From: Liolophura sinensis
Taxonomy: Eukaryota > Mollusca > Polyplacophora > Chitonida > Chitonidae
Assembly (NCBI RefSeq): GCF_032854445.1
Contig: NC_088300.1
Coordinates: forward strand, 43,579,682-43,643,681
Direction of reading: 5' to 3'
DNA length: 64,000 nucleotides
Notes under the pieces: model-generated
What the model was told of the DNA's origin: nothing
Seen by the model: only the letters and a program-made list of their open reading frames with translations
The model's database searches: none
Program-made: the position numbers and the translations under genes
Part shown: positions 33,581-43,944 of the stretch, piece by piece
Numbering within the stretch: the stretch's first letter is position 1
Layout: each line of letters starts with the position of its first letter

Positions 33581-33841
33581 TTTATTTATTTATTTATTTG
33601 ATTGGCGTACTCAAGAATATTTCACTTCTACGACGGCGGCCAGCATTATGGTGGGAGGAAACCGGGCAGAGCCCGGGGGGAAACCCACGACCATCCGCAG
33701 GTTGCTGGCAGACCTTCCCACGTACGGCCGGAGAGGAACCCAGCATGAGCTGGACTTGAACTCACAGCGACCGCATTGGTGAGAGGCTGCTGGGTCATTA
33801 CGCTACGCTAGCGCGCTAACCATGTGAGCCACGGAGGCCCA
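33581..33841 (-). mobile_element. SINE family 1, full length, with target-site duplication
   Basis: tttatttatttatttatttg through cagcattatggtgggaggaa and gcgctagcgcgctaacc-like sequence to gagccacggaggccc. It is flanked by a 14-bp duplication, aagttgacgatgga, at 33567-33580 and 33842-33855. Confidence 0.95.
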
Positions 33842-34263
33842 AAGTTGACGATGGAAATGGAAAAGGCACCAGAGAAGACCTTCGACAAGCCTGCCATTCT
33901 TTATTCACTGAGTTCATTTGGTAGAGGACGCGACAGTCAGTTCATTTGTAATAATAATATAATCGGTATCTTTACCGCGCCTACAAGTGAGCCGCCCTAT
34001 TGAGCCTACATGTACATGTATATCACTCTTCGTCACTCACATGCATGCTTGCATGTAACTTTTGTTTGCAAGATATACGATACCTGATCTGGATTTTACT
34101 ACATCTCAATATACCTTTATTATTTTGGAAGAAGGATGGAAACAGACCTAATCGCCTACAGCCATTTTTTTTTCTGACGTGATCTGTACATTAACCGTGT
34201 ATTTTCTGGAATTCTTATGAGGCCATGGGATATATGAAATGTTCGAGAAACCGGAAACACGAT

Positions 34264-34579
34264 CACGTCATTCGTACCCCACACCCACATGGTTACCAGG
34301 CGGAAACAGCTGCGTTCTCTGGTTATGGGCAATGTGAATGGACCTTAACTCTTGCTTAATTAGTTAAAATTCGTAGCATGGAAGCGCTTTCTATTGTCTC
34401 AATGAGTGGGAGTTTTTTTACCTTGCTCAGCGTTATCTTTGTTATAAATCACAAAAATAAAAAGTTATGTTTTTTAAAACAGATGTGGGATGTATTTTCG
34501 GTGCAAAGGCGATATTGACATATGGCCTAGTGATGTCTTGTCTTTTAAGCAACCATATGAAAGTACATGCCACAAACAG
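34264..34579. repeat. outer inverted repeat, right arm
   Basis: Reverse-complement partner of 30958-31235 (cgtaccccacac, gaagcgctttctattgtctc, ttaccttgctcagcgttatc, tatgaaagtacatgccacaa). Confidence 0.88.
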
Positions 34580-35899
34580 GGCCTTTATTTTCGCTGTCGC
34601 TGCATGTATATGGAAACATATATAGGCTTTGCCAGTGCCCTGACAGCGAGCTGAATGTGCCTACCTACACGTAATCCTATTGTTCCTCTACCTAGATATG
34701 CTCATAGATCTGAATAATGAACGTTACGTGGATCCTCAAAGCAACAAAGTGTATTGTTCTGAACAGTGGTGGTTACGTCACGCTCAGTACAGACTGACGT
34801 CAGTGCTAACAAAATGGTCAAAGACGAGAACATGGCGACATCTGTGCTTGTCATGGTAACGTGTCGTGATGGTTACCTATCAGAATTTAATTTGGCACAT
34901 CCAACAGGTCATGATTGTGGTCACGTGACCAAGTTGTGTAGGTTGAAGTCTGTTTTGATACTTACCAATGTGACAGGATATTATATGGCTTGTTCTGAGT
35001 TGTTATATATAGAGCGTGCTATTTCCCTTTTTTTGTATAAACTAAATAATATATACATTAACTGTCACTCCTTGGTGACAGATATTTTGTTTATCAGCCA
35101 TATATATATATATATAGCCCATACATTTGCGTAGTAACTTATAGCTTGGTCTAATGTAACAGATCGGTTAGGTTATAGTCCCAGTTTACAGTTACTTTCT
35201 GCTGTGAATATCAGATTTATTTGTGTGCGCCTCGATATAATGACTCTATCCATGTCTTAGTCAGTAATGAAATAAATTGATCAGGCTTAATAATTTGCCC
35301 GTATGTATTTGGGAAATAAATGTTTAATAAGTATGGTGTAAACAAGTAACTGTTTGGTATATCTGAAGGCTCAGTATAGTTGGGTATACATGCATTTCCA
35401 TTTACACAGTCCTTTCGTTCTTTGAATAATCAACTTGGAATTAAGTGAATACCGCGAACTGTATTACCATGACATCGCGTTGTTAACCATACTTTGAACA
35501 AACAACAGCGAGTTATTGTCCCAGTATTAAAATCTAAACATCAATCCCCAACAAAGAACAAAGCACATTCGGTAACTATGTACGGGGTGTTGAGGTAATT
35601 AAGAGAGCACGGAGTCAGTGAAGTGTGACAAATCCCATGGTGATAAGCGGAAAGTTCGCCTAACTGTAGGGTAGGTCTACAGCCGTAGGCATAGCCGGAC
35701 TGGTCAGCACTGACCACTGGTCATCACTCAGAGCGTGTTGATACCTGATCCTAGATCCCACTAACCCGATCCTGGCTTGACAACCTACATATAAAATACG
35801 ACTACACAAAAGTATTAGGATAACAGATAAAGAGACACGTGTGGATGTCCTCGTGTAGCTGAGCGAAGCTTGAATGGCGTTGAGACCCATATACCTTGA

Positions 35900-35979
35900 T
35901 AACGTAACTGTGTGCACTGGTAGTTAAACAACGAGGCAAAGTTCGGATCCAGGACACCGCTGATAGCGTCTACGCTACG
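35900..35979 (+). other. possible 5' untranslated exon of the 37021 gene
   Basis: The sequence gcgtctacgctacg|gtgagtatatg holds a good donor, and the coding exon of the gene at 37021 begins behind an acceptor at 37011-37012. The exon's own start cannot be seen. Inference only. Confidence 0.35.
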
Positions 35980-36531
35980 GTGAGTATATGTATGTATTTA
36001 TATACACAAAGGTCACACATGGCACACTGATACATTTGGTTGAATGTTCCGGGTGACCTGTCACATACTGACTGACAGTCATTGTATATCGGTATACCTT
36101 AATTCTTTTTTTTTATATATATATATTTAGTCGATTGTCATTGATGCATGCATGATGTGTTACATGTGATAATCCAAGAGCTGCATATATACATGGTTAC
36201 GTAATTATAATTAGAATATCAAGTATACATGCATACTGGGTGTATTATGGAAAACAGTTAATATCTAACAACAAAAATTCACATGACTACTTTTCGACCG
36301 TCTAAAACTGACCTGTATTATGCTTGATATTATATCAGTACGTGATGTACACGTGTACATACATCGTCTCCGACAAGGATGTGTTTTCCTCTTATTTCAT
36401 TACATCCTGGTGCGTGTCTTACACCATGAGTTTCTGGAAGTACTGCGCCTCACATGTATAGTTATAGACCTCCACCTCTTGCCACCAACCCTACCGGTAA
36501 CATGCCAGCTGCTAAAGCCCAAATAACCCAT

Positions 36532-36560
36532 TACCCCCCCCCCCCCCCCCACCCCCCCCA
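36532..36560. repeat. poly-C tract
   Basis: A run of about 19 C, then A and a further C run, in the presumed 5' intron of the 37021 gene. Such tracts are error-prone in sequencing. Confidence 0.9.
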
Positions 36561-37020
36561 TCGACCAGCTCACGCATGCAGAGATCACAGCTCGTTGCTA
36601 GTGTAGCAAACTGAAAGTTAACTGATGCAAGGACATATGTTCTTCTATTGATCTATAACAGTTGGATTTAAAGTGTTAATATATTTGAAGACTGACACAT
36701 CACATGTGACGACCCTGGCCTATCTGCTGTACGTAAGAAGAAAGACATTAGGCATGCATGCTATGTTGACGTTTTATTGTCGTATCTTGAGAACAGATGA
36801 TAAAATATACTTTCAGAACAAAATACTGGACTAAACAGCCTGAAAACAACAACAAAAAAAAAGAAAGAAAGAAAAAAAAAGAAAAAGAAAAAAAATCAGA
36901 AAGAAAAAAATTCCTACTATGCAGTTTCATCAATTTTTAAATTGTTACAATGTTTTGTTTCTTCTTAAGGAAGGTTTATGTGTACTTTATTATGTATCGC
37001 TGGCTGTTTCAGATTTCACC

Positions 37021-39807
37021 ATGGAATGTCTGCCCCAAGACTGGGCCAAGACATTTAGCCTTCTGCCCCCGGCATGTCAACAACCGCTTGCTGTAGATGG
37101 GGATTTGGGAAGCTCGATGTTAAGGTACCAGCCCATTCTACCAAAAGGGTGCAACCAGGATGCTCCAGTGTTTAGTGTGGTGCAACCCAACATGCTGAAG
37201 TCGCTAAACACTGCTAACAGTATTGACCCTATTGTGTGGATTCATGAGGACGGTTCGGTAACGAGGAGGAGTGCTCGCATACGCGCATTACAACAATGCC
37301 AGAGTGTCCAACAACAACAGCGGCTTATCCCTGTTCCGTGGGCAGGGGAGGCTCAGGTAGTCTCCGCTCCATGGCAACCACCCCTATGTTCTAACATGGC
37401 TTTGCCAGGTGTTCCCAAGACCCAAATTGCAGTGCCGGAGGTCGTCGGCTTTACGCGACCATGGCACAGACCAGGCGTGTACACGAGACAAAACAACTGT
37501 AACACCCAGCCAAGAGGTGGCAAGAAAGTGGAGAATGAGTGTACCGCAAAGGAAAACGTGACTCATCAGGGAGGAGAATCCACGTATGACAACAAAAGGA
37601 CAGAAATAACGGGAAAAATTTGTATTCAGCCGAAAAAAGCAATTGGTGAAACCGATGAATCCTCTGAGATCCAAAGTATCACTGAAAGTGAAAAATCTTC
37701 CAAAAAGGAAACCAACAACAACGTGCTAGATGGTGGTGTGCAACATATCGCTGACCTTTCAAACAAGACGAAAACGGACAGTAATACTCTAATGTCCTGT
37801 GAAAGCCTGCACAGTAATGTGGGTAATGACATTGGTCATGGTACAGATGTTTCTTCTGAAACATCTATGCCCGACCCCAAGACATTTGCCGGGAGTTTGG
37901 GGCTAATCTCTGTGGACGTTATTGAAAAACCTTCAGTGTGGCTCAATGTTACCTTACAGGTAGACACAAGCGGTGAGATCAAACGAGGCCAACAGGGTGT
38001 GCTATATCGTAGCCTGATCACTAACATTGTCACGGAGTTATTTTACCCGCCAAACCTGTGTCCTCCTGAGGACCTTGTAGCGGACGTTCTTACAGCTACT
38101 GTTAGTTATGACGACAGGGGTCGCCTCACCGTGCTTCAGGTTGAGTTTATCACCCCAGGGATATATCAAGTGCATAACATAGATGATGGTGGCAAAAGCA
38201 CGCCGACTGGTAAATCCTACACCAAGTGTGTCACTCTGACTAGGCTGGACTCGCTAGAGACTTTGTGTCCAAGTTCACAGTACTTGATGATAGGTGACCT
38301 ATGTCCAGTGCCAAGAAAAATTCAAAAATGCCACCGAAATGCTCAGACGTTACACAAGAAGCTCATGGAATATTTGTATACCCGCGAATTCAGGAAGTAC
38401 ACGTTGCCACTTTTACTGGAACATGGCGAGGAGGATGTGTGGTCTGCTGCGCTGAAGGCACCCAGGACGAGATCAAGAGCTGCTGAGAACGCCGAACCTA
38501 GCATAACTGTATTCGTGAAAAGACGACCAACTTCACCGTCTCCAGCGGATGCCGAGGGTCGCCAGAACAGCGTGCTGCCACCAAGGCGAAAAAGGCCAAG
38601 GCGCTGTGTGGAAAGTTCCTCAACATCAGGCGACTCAGTGTGCTCCTTCCCGTCTCCACCACCGTCGCCCACATGCAGTCAGAGAGTTGGAGGTTCATCC
38701 AAGGAGTATACGCCGACAGGTGCTGTCGGGATAAACCATGGTCTAATTCTTCCTTCATCCCATTGTCGGCCATCTTCTTTGGTTACATCCAATGGGTTTC
38801 AGAGAAGTTCGTCGCCGACCAGTTCAATTCCAGCCTTATTTCCCGTGCGTGTGGACTCGGCCAGTTCGTTCCCCGAAAACATTTGTTCTACTGCTTCATC
38901 TCAAACCTCGAAAACGCCACCATCTATAGGTCTTTCTGGAAATGCGAATGATCTATCACCGATCCACACCTCATCTTCTTCCAGGCCTCCCTTCATGCCG
39001 TCCGATAATACGTCATTGTCAAATTCTGTTATCTTAAACCAAAACTCTAGCAACCCATTACCGTCAACCTCCGGCAACTCATCACCGTCAAACTCCGGTT
39101 ACTCATCACCGCCAGACTCTAGACCGTTATTCCAAAAGTCTTGCAACTCATCACCTTCAAACTCAGACAACTCATCACCGTCAACCTCCGGCAACTCATC
39201 ACCGTCAAACTCCGGTTACTCATCACCGCCAGACTCTAGACCGTTATTCCAAAAGTCTTGCAACTCATCACCTTCAAACTCAGACAACTCATCACCGTTA
39301 AACTCCAGCAACTCTTCACCGTCGAACTCCGGCAACTCGTCACCGTCAGATTCCGTGACATTATATCAGAACTCTACCAACCCATCCCCTTCAAACTCCG
39401 GAAATTCATCAGCGTCAGATTCCGTGACGCTATATCTGAACTCTGGCAACTCATCACCGTCGGACTCTCTACCGCTGTATCAGAATTCTGGCAACTCATC
39501 ACCGTCGGACTCTCTACCGCTGTATCAGAATTCTGGCAACTCATCTCCATTAACATCTGTTCAGTTTAATCAGGATTCTGGCCTCTCATCGTCATTATAT
39601 CCTGCTTCATTATTCCAGGATTCCGGAATCCTGTCTCCCACCAATGACTCTTTAACTTTTGCGGACACTTTTTTTGAACCACTAGATCTGCCCGAGCTTT
39701 GTCTTGGAGACGAATTAATGTTTGATTTTCCCTTGAATTTAACAAAGGACCGCCATTCAGTTCCGTTAGATTTATCATTATCACATTCTAAACGTCGAAC
39801 CAGGTGA
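37021..39807 (+). CDS. unrecognised nuclear-regulator-like protein, paralog A
   Basis: A single coding exon of 928 residues. The start is the ATG at 37021 in a strong context (CACCATGG) just after an acceptor (ggctgtttcag); an in-frame ATG at 36919 lies in the presumed intron. Residues 1-300 are low complexity. Residues about 302-474 (KPSVWLNVTLQVDTSGEIKR...LCPPEDLVADVL...DSLETLCPSSQYLMIGDLCP...CHRNAQTLHKKLMEYLYTRE) form a compact domain shared with the gene at 43945-46041; I cannot place it in a known family. A basic cluster, PPRRKRPRR (about 520), could be a nuclear localisation signal. Residues about 675-850 are a Ser/Asn/Pro repeat of NSSPS type. The acidic tail (EPLDLPELCLGDELMFDFPL) ends with PLDLSLS at 915-921, a CtBP-type PxDLS motif. 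Inferred role: transcriptional regulator. No membrane segment or signal peptide. Confidence 0.85.
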   Translation: MECLPQDWAKTFSLLPPACQQPLAVDGDLGSSMLRYQPILPKGCNQDAPVFSVVQPNMLKSLNTANSIDPIVWIHEDGSVTRRSARIRALQQCQSVQQQQRLIPVPWAGEAQVVSAPWQPPLCSNMALPGVPKTQIAVPEVVGFTRPWHRPGVYTRQNNCNTQPRGGKKVENECTAKENVTHQGGESTYDNKRTEITGKICIQPKKAIGETDESSEIQSITESEKSSKKETNNNVLDGGVQHIADLSNKTKTDSNTLMSCESLHSNVGNDIGHGTDVSSETSMPDPKTFAGSLGLISVDVIEKPSVWLNVTLQVDTSGEIKRGQQGVLYRSLITNIVTELFYPPNLCPPEDLVADVLTATVSYDDRGRLTVLQVEFITPGIYQVHNIDDGGKSTPTGKSYTKCVTLTRLDSLETLCPSSQYLMIGDLCPVPRKIQKCHRNAQTLHKKLMEYLYTREFRKYTLPLLLEHGEEDVWSAALKAPRTRSRAAENAEPSITVFVKRRPTSPSPADAEGRQNSVLPPRRKRPRRCVESSSTSGDSVCSFPSPPPSPTCSQRVGGSSKEYTPTGAVGINHGLILPSSHCRPSSLVTSNGFQRSSSPTSSIPALFPVRVDSASSFPENICSTASSQTSKTPPSIGLSGNANDLSPIHTSSSSRPPFMPSDNTSLSNSVILNQNSSNPLPSTSGNSSPSNSGYSSPPDSRPLFQKSCNSSPSNSDNSSPSTSGNSSPSNSGYSSPPDSRPLFQKSCNSSPSNSDNSSPLNSSNSSPSNSGNSSPSDSVTLYQNSTNPSPSNSGNSSASDSVTLYLNSGNSSPSDSLPLYQNSGNSSPSDSLPLYQNSGNSSPLTSVQFNQDSGLSSSLYPASLFQDSGILSPTNDSLTFADTFFEPLDLPELCLGDELMFDFPLNLTKDRHSVPLDLSLSHSKRRTR
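39049..39560. repeat. coding minisatellite for Ser/Asn/Pro repeats
   Basis: Nested repeats inside the 37021 gene. A 120-bp block (ccgtcaacctccggcaactc to tcaaactcagacaactcatc) occurs twice, at about 39060 and 39180. A shorter unit with ctcatcaccgtcggactctc and taccgctgtatcagaattctg is duplicated near 39450 and 39510. All changes keep the frame. Confidence 0.88.
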
Positions 39808-40317
39808 ATTCCATGTTTGTATTTATATCATCTATATGTGCCATAAATCTGATTTGCCGTGCTTGGGTGCGAAGTGCTGTACCCAGGTACCAAGTGCTCT
39901 TGATAATTTATTAAGCAGCAGACAGCTGTTATTGTACCTATGTACATAGTTATACCATATATCAAAATTATTTAACAGCTGCCATGGCCTTGGTTTCATT
40001 TCGTCTATTCATTTACACTTGCCATCCTCAGGAAATAACATAAGTTTACACCTCATCCATGTCTTGGCAAGTGTATGGATCCAGTCGGATATCAGAGTGT
40101 ATAATTAGAATGTCTTTCGATCACATTGCTCTATATCTAGAAACGTGAACCCTGAACAGACTTAGACAATGGATAATGGTATGCATGTATAGGTGCTTAG
40201 GATCTATGAAGTTACTCTGATGACTAGAAGAAAAAAATATGGTTGTTAAGTGATCTCACAAAAACAGCCCTTATAAGACAATAATATCACCACGTGGTTA
40301 TTTATCTAGTACCTCTG
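39808..40317. other. 3' flank of the 37021 gene
   Basis: Follows the TGA at 39805-39807. I see no clear AATAAA and no other feature here. Confidence 0.5.
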
Positions 40318-40562
40318 CTATGCGCGGCGAAATTAATGACCCAGGAGCCGCTCACCATTGCGGTCGCTGTGGGTTCAAGTCCAGCTCATGCTGGCTTCCT
40401 CTCCGGACCGTACATGAAAACGTCTGTCAGCAACGCACGAATGGTGGTTTGTTTCCCCCGGGACTCTGTCGGGTTTCCCCACACCGTAGTGCTGGTCGCC
40501 GTCGTAAAAGTGACTTAGTATTTGAGTACGGCGTAATACACCAATCAAATAAATAAATAAAT
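40318..40562 (+). mobile_element. SINE family 1
   Basis: Head from gctatgcgcggcgaaattaa through gtgggttcaagtccagctca (a good B box) to gtacggcgtaatacaccaat and caaataaataaataaat. The first bases with the A box are degraded. Confidence 0.9.
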
Positions 40563-41022
40563 ACAACGTGTGCGTCCAAACTGTGTACCTGTGATACACA
40601 TTTTATTTAAGCTAAGGGAATTTTAATTGTATGTCAGGGGTCAGATCTGTGCGCCCTGAAGGCCGGCCAGGCCTCGGGGTAAAGCACTTCACCTTGAAGG
40701 TACCTGATAAACCATCTGAAGTTGAAAGAAAACATCAAGTTTTTGTTTTTATTTCTTTATATACGTATACATCTAGATTAGGATGGGTCCTAACATATAA
40801 AATAACAAAAAAAAAGCTTATTAACGTTCTTCTTGGCTCGTAAAAGTTACCTTACACTACAGTTGCCTTTCCCAGAGTGAATGTGGAAATGTATTAAGTT
40901 GTCAGGAACCCAGTCAGGTGTTATTCAAACGAATAACGACAATTGTGTCTACTCCAGGAAGTTCTTCGTTAGACAACTGACAACTGAAAACGCGAACAAG
41001 GGTATTTATGTCATGCGGCTTA

Positions 41023-41273
41023 TTTATTTATTTGATTGGTGTTTTACACTGTACTCAAGAATATTTCACTTATAGGACGGCGGCCAGCATTATGGTGGGA
41101 GGAAACCTGGCCGAGACCGGGGGAAACCCACGACCATCCGCAGGTTGATGGCAGATCTTCCCACGTATGGCCGGAGAGGAAGCCAGCATGAGCTGCACTT
41201 GAACTCACAGCGACTGCATTGGTGAGACACTGCTGGGTCATCACGAAGCGCTAGCGCGCTAACCAACTGAGCC
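41023..41273 (-). mobile_element. SINE family 1, full length, with target-site duplication
   Basis: tttatttgattggtgtttta through cggccgagac-like body and gcgctagcgcgctaaccaac to tgagcc. It is flanked by a 12-bp duplication, tcatgcggctta, at 41011-41022 and 41274-41285. Confidence 0.94.
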
Positions 41274-41285
41274 TCATGCGGCTTA

Positions 41286-42058
41286 AAGTCAGGAGGTTTG
41301 TCGGGTACCTTACTAGAGGAGGTGATTTCTTCCTCACATTTACCGCCATCATATAGATAAGCATTTCTTGAGTTTGGTATTAAACAACGATTAAATATAT
41401 AAATGAATAGATTAAGATTAAAATTTGCTCAGTTTGTTTTATATCATCTGCATAGTATTAAAAATCAATCCAAAAAGGATACAAATTTCAGATATGGTGT
41501 ACAAGACTTACATTGAGGTAAACAAGGTTCCTACTTAAACTTACTTGTTAGATCAAATGTCTGGTATTGTTGAGTACTTGAGTAATTCTTGATTAGAAAT
41601 GGCCAGTTTGAATGACGTGGACGATACTGATGTCATACCATTTTACATACAGATTCGACAGCAGACCCTATGATATTTCTGGTTTTCATGGCGGCCAGCT
41701 GAAAATACTTGCCTACAACAACGTGACCAAAACAGATCGAACTCTTCATTACCATTCCACACAGGTATTCCAAATTTGATACAGATGCAGGTCCATAGAT
41801 AATTTCCAATATAAACGGGGAATGACTCCATCACATTTATGCTTTCTATAGCAACCGACTGAAAAGAGCATCATGGAAACCATATCTCTTTGCATGGGTA
41901 TTTCAGATTTGATATGGATATTGGGTTAATCTACTTTCATATTAGTTGTTCTTTTTCAATAAGGAATGTTCCAGTTGATGGTTACTTTTTATTTGATTGT
42001 TTTGCATGCATGTTACAATTCATGTGTTTGGCAAATCCAAAGCTGTTAAACCCTATGT
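41286..42058. other. intergenic, nothing recognised
   Basis: AT-rich sequence between two SINE copies. The reading frames of 60 to 75 residues here show no family features. Confidence 0.5.
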
Positions 42059-42270
42059 CTGTCGCTGTGGGTTCAAATCCAGCTCATGCTTGCTTCCTCT
42101 TCGGCCGTATGTGAGAAGGTCTTTCAGCAAACCTGCGGATGGTCGTGGGTTTCCCCCGGGCTCTGCCCGGTTTCCTCCCACCATAATACTGGCCGCCGTC
42201 GTATAAGTGAAATATTCTTGGGTACGGCGTAAAACACCAATCTTATAAATAAATAAATTAATTAATTAAT
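42059..42270 (+). mobile_element. SINE family 1, 5'-truncated
   Basis: Starts inside the head (gtcgctgtgggttcaaatcc), then the full body to acggcgtaaaacaccaatct and aaataaataaattaattaat. It is flanked by aaaccctat at about 42048 and 42271. Confidence 0.9.
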
Positions 42271-43484
42271 AAACCCTATATGTGTGCATGTCACATGTCA
42301 CACAAGTTTTGTTACGAAGTGAAAATAAGTCAAAATAAATTTTAAAGTTCTGTCAGACAGCCCTGATCCTTAAAAAGAGAACAACAGAAATGCAGTTTGA
42401 ATAATCAGCCCATTTATGTTATTGTTACTTTGAAATACAAGCATAAATATGACAAATGCCATATACAGTGTTTCTGAGTGTTTTTCTGACGGTTGGTATA
42501 CTCGCCAAGCAGATTAAATATAGCCCTGAACTGACCAGCGGATCATGACGTAATTAACCGGATGTATACATAACCTTACAAAGGAGTCAAGTACCGGACA
42601 ATGGGACACTACATAACGACCTTCATGGGGGTTTGCAGAATTTAGTTTGTATTCACATTGTAGATTAGAAGGTTTTATCACGTTGTCCGTACTGAGCATT
42701 TCCGGCAGATTGCACGGCTGGTCTACATGGATAAACTGATATGGGTCTGTGACTGTAATAAACATGCCTCTATACAGGCAGATGCCATAACAAAGGTCAG
42801 GTGGACTAACATTTCAGAGCGGACACTCAATACTTTGTCTATAACGATTTCAAAAGTATACCCAAACACTTTTGAAGGCTATGCTGTGTATAATCCCCAT
42901 TATTATACCACGTGCACATCCCCATACCCAGCCGACCCATGTCGAACACTGTTTTTGAACACGGGTAGTAGAATGTACAAAATCGTACTTAAAAATACTT
43001 TGCAAACATTTTTGCGGTTTGGATACTTTTGGTGTTGTGATAGACAATGATTTAAAAGCTTTCTTTCGAACGAGAATATATGAGTGTTAGATTTTGAAGA
43101 TGTCAGATATACCATCATGTACGCATATATTCACCTATTAGTGAATACTTTGATTTACTCAATGATCACATACTTAAACAACATTTTATGTTATTTCATA
43201 TCTATTTTTTCTAAATGTAAATTTCTTCCTTATGTAATACCTGATGTAAGCTGGAAGTTTTCTAAAGTTGACTAAGTATTACTTAGTGCCCAACAATACA
43301 GATTTAATCCGATTAAGATTAACTGGACCAGGGTGACATTCAACCAACTGATGCGAACAAGTTGCTGAAGGACATGTTAAGCCACACATTCTGGTGAAGC
43401 TAGATCTACAAAAAACGTACATTTCAAAACCTGATATATATAGATACCAACCACAACTGCAGGTGAGAATGTTCGTCAATAACG
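42271..43484. other. intergenic, nothing recognised
   Basis: The longest frame (42727-43050, 107 residues) has no recognisable motif and no paralog in the window. Confidence 0.45.
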
Positions 43485-43605
43485 TGCCAAAGGTCTGTGG
43501 TTTAACTTGGGCACTCTGGTTTTCTCCGTCCATAGTACTGGCCACCATCATAAAGGTGAAAAACTCTTAGGTATGGCATTTTAAACATCAATCAAATAAA
43601 TATGT
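43485..43605 (+). mobile_element. SINE family 1 remnant
   Basis: ccaaaggtctgtggtttaac, ctggttttctccgtccatag, tactggccaccatcataaag, then acatcaatcaaataaata. Heavily diverged 3' half. Confidence 0.75.
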
Positions 43606-43733
43606 AGAATATAAGCATGGGAATTTCACCGGTGCGAGTTAGGTCTTTGTTCAGGACCTCGAGTTTCAAATATAAAAATTTCTTGTCAACTCAATCCCAA
43701 AAATCAAACCGAAAACAATTTGTACTTGAGTTG

Positions 43734-43739
43734 TTTATT
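43734..43739 (-). promoter_or_regulatory. possible polyadenylation signal of paralog B
   Basis: AATAAA on the minus strand, about 206 bases beyond the stop codon at 43945. Confidence 0.4.
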
Positions 43740-43944
43740 TTAAAATCCTACAGACATTTATGAATTAAATACAGAACAAATATCACTAGCATCTCAAAGC
43801 TATAAAATGTTTGTTTGTAATATATTAAGATCATTGATATATAACATATTGCACACGTTTTTACAGGTCAGAATTTCCGTGGACAAGGATAGCACTAGGA
43901 CCATACTTTTGCAGAATAATGCTAAAACGAAGATTTTTCTGCGG

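Noticed and set aside
34766..35134. Plus-strand frame of 122 residues
   Set aside because: No recognisable motif, an end in AT-rich low-complexity sequence and no splice or paralog support. It may be chance.
36919..37020. Upstream in-frame ATG of the gene at 37021
   Set aside because: It lies before a good acceptor (ggctgtttcag at 37012), and the ATG at 37021 has a much better context, matching the layout of the paralog.
38343..38773. Antisense frames of 91 and 109 residues in paralog A, and similar frames at 44846-45435 in paralog B
   Set aside because: Shadows of the conserved coding sequence on the other strand; they resemble each other only because the sense genes do.
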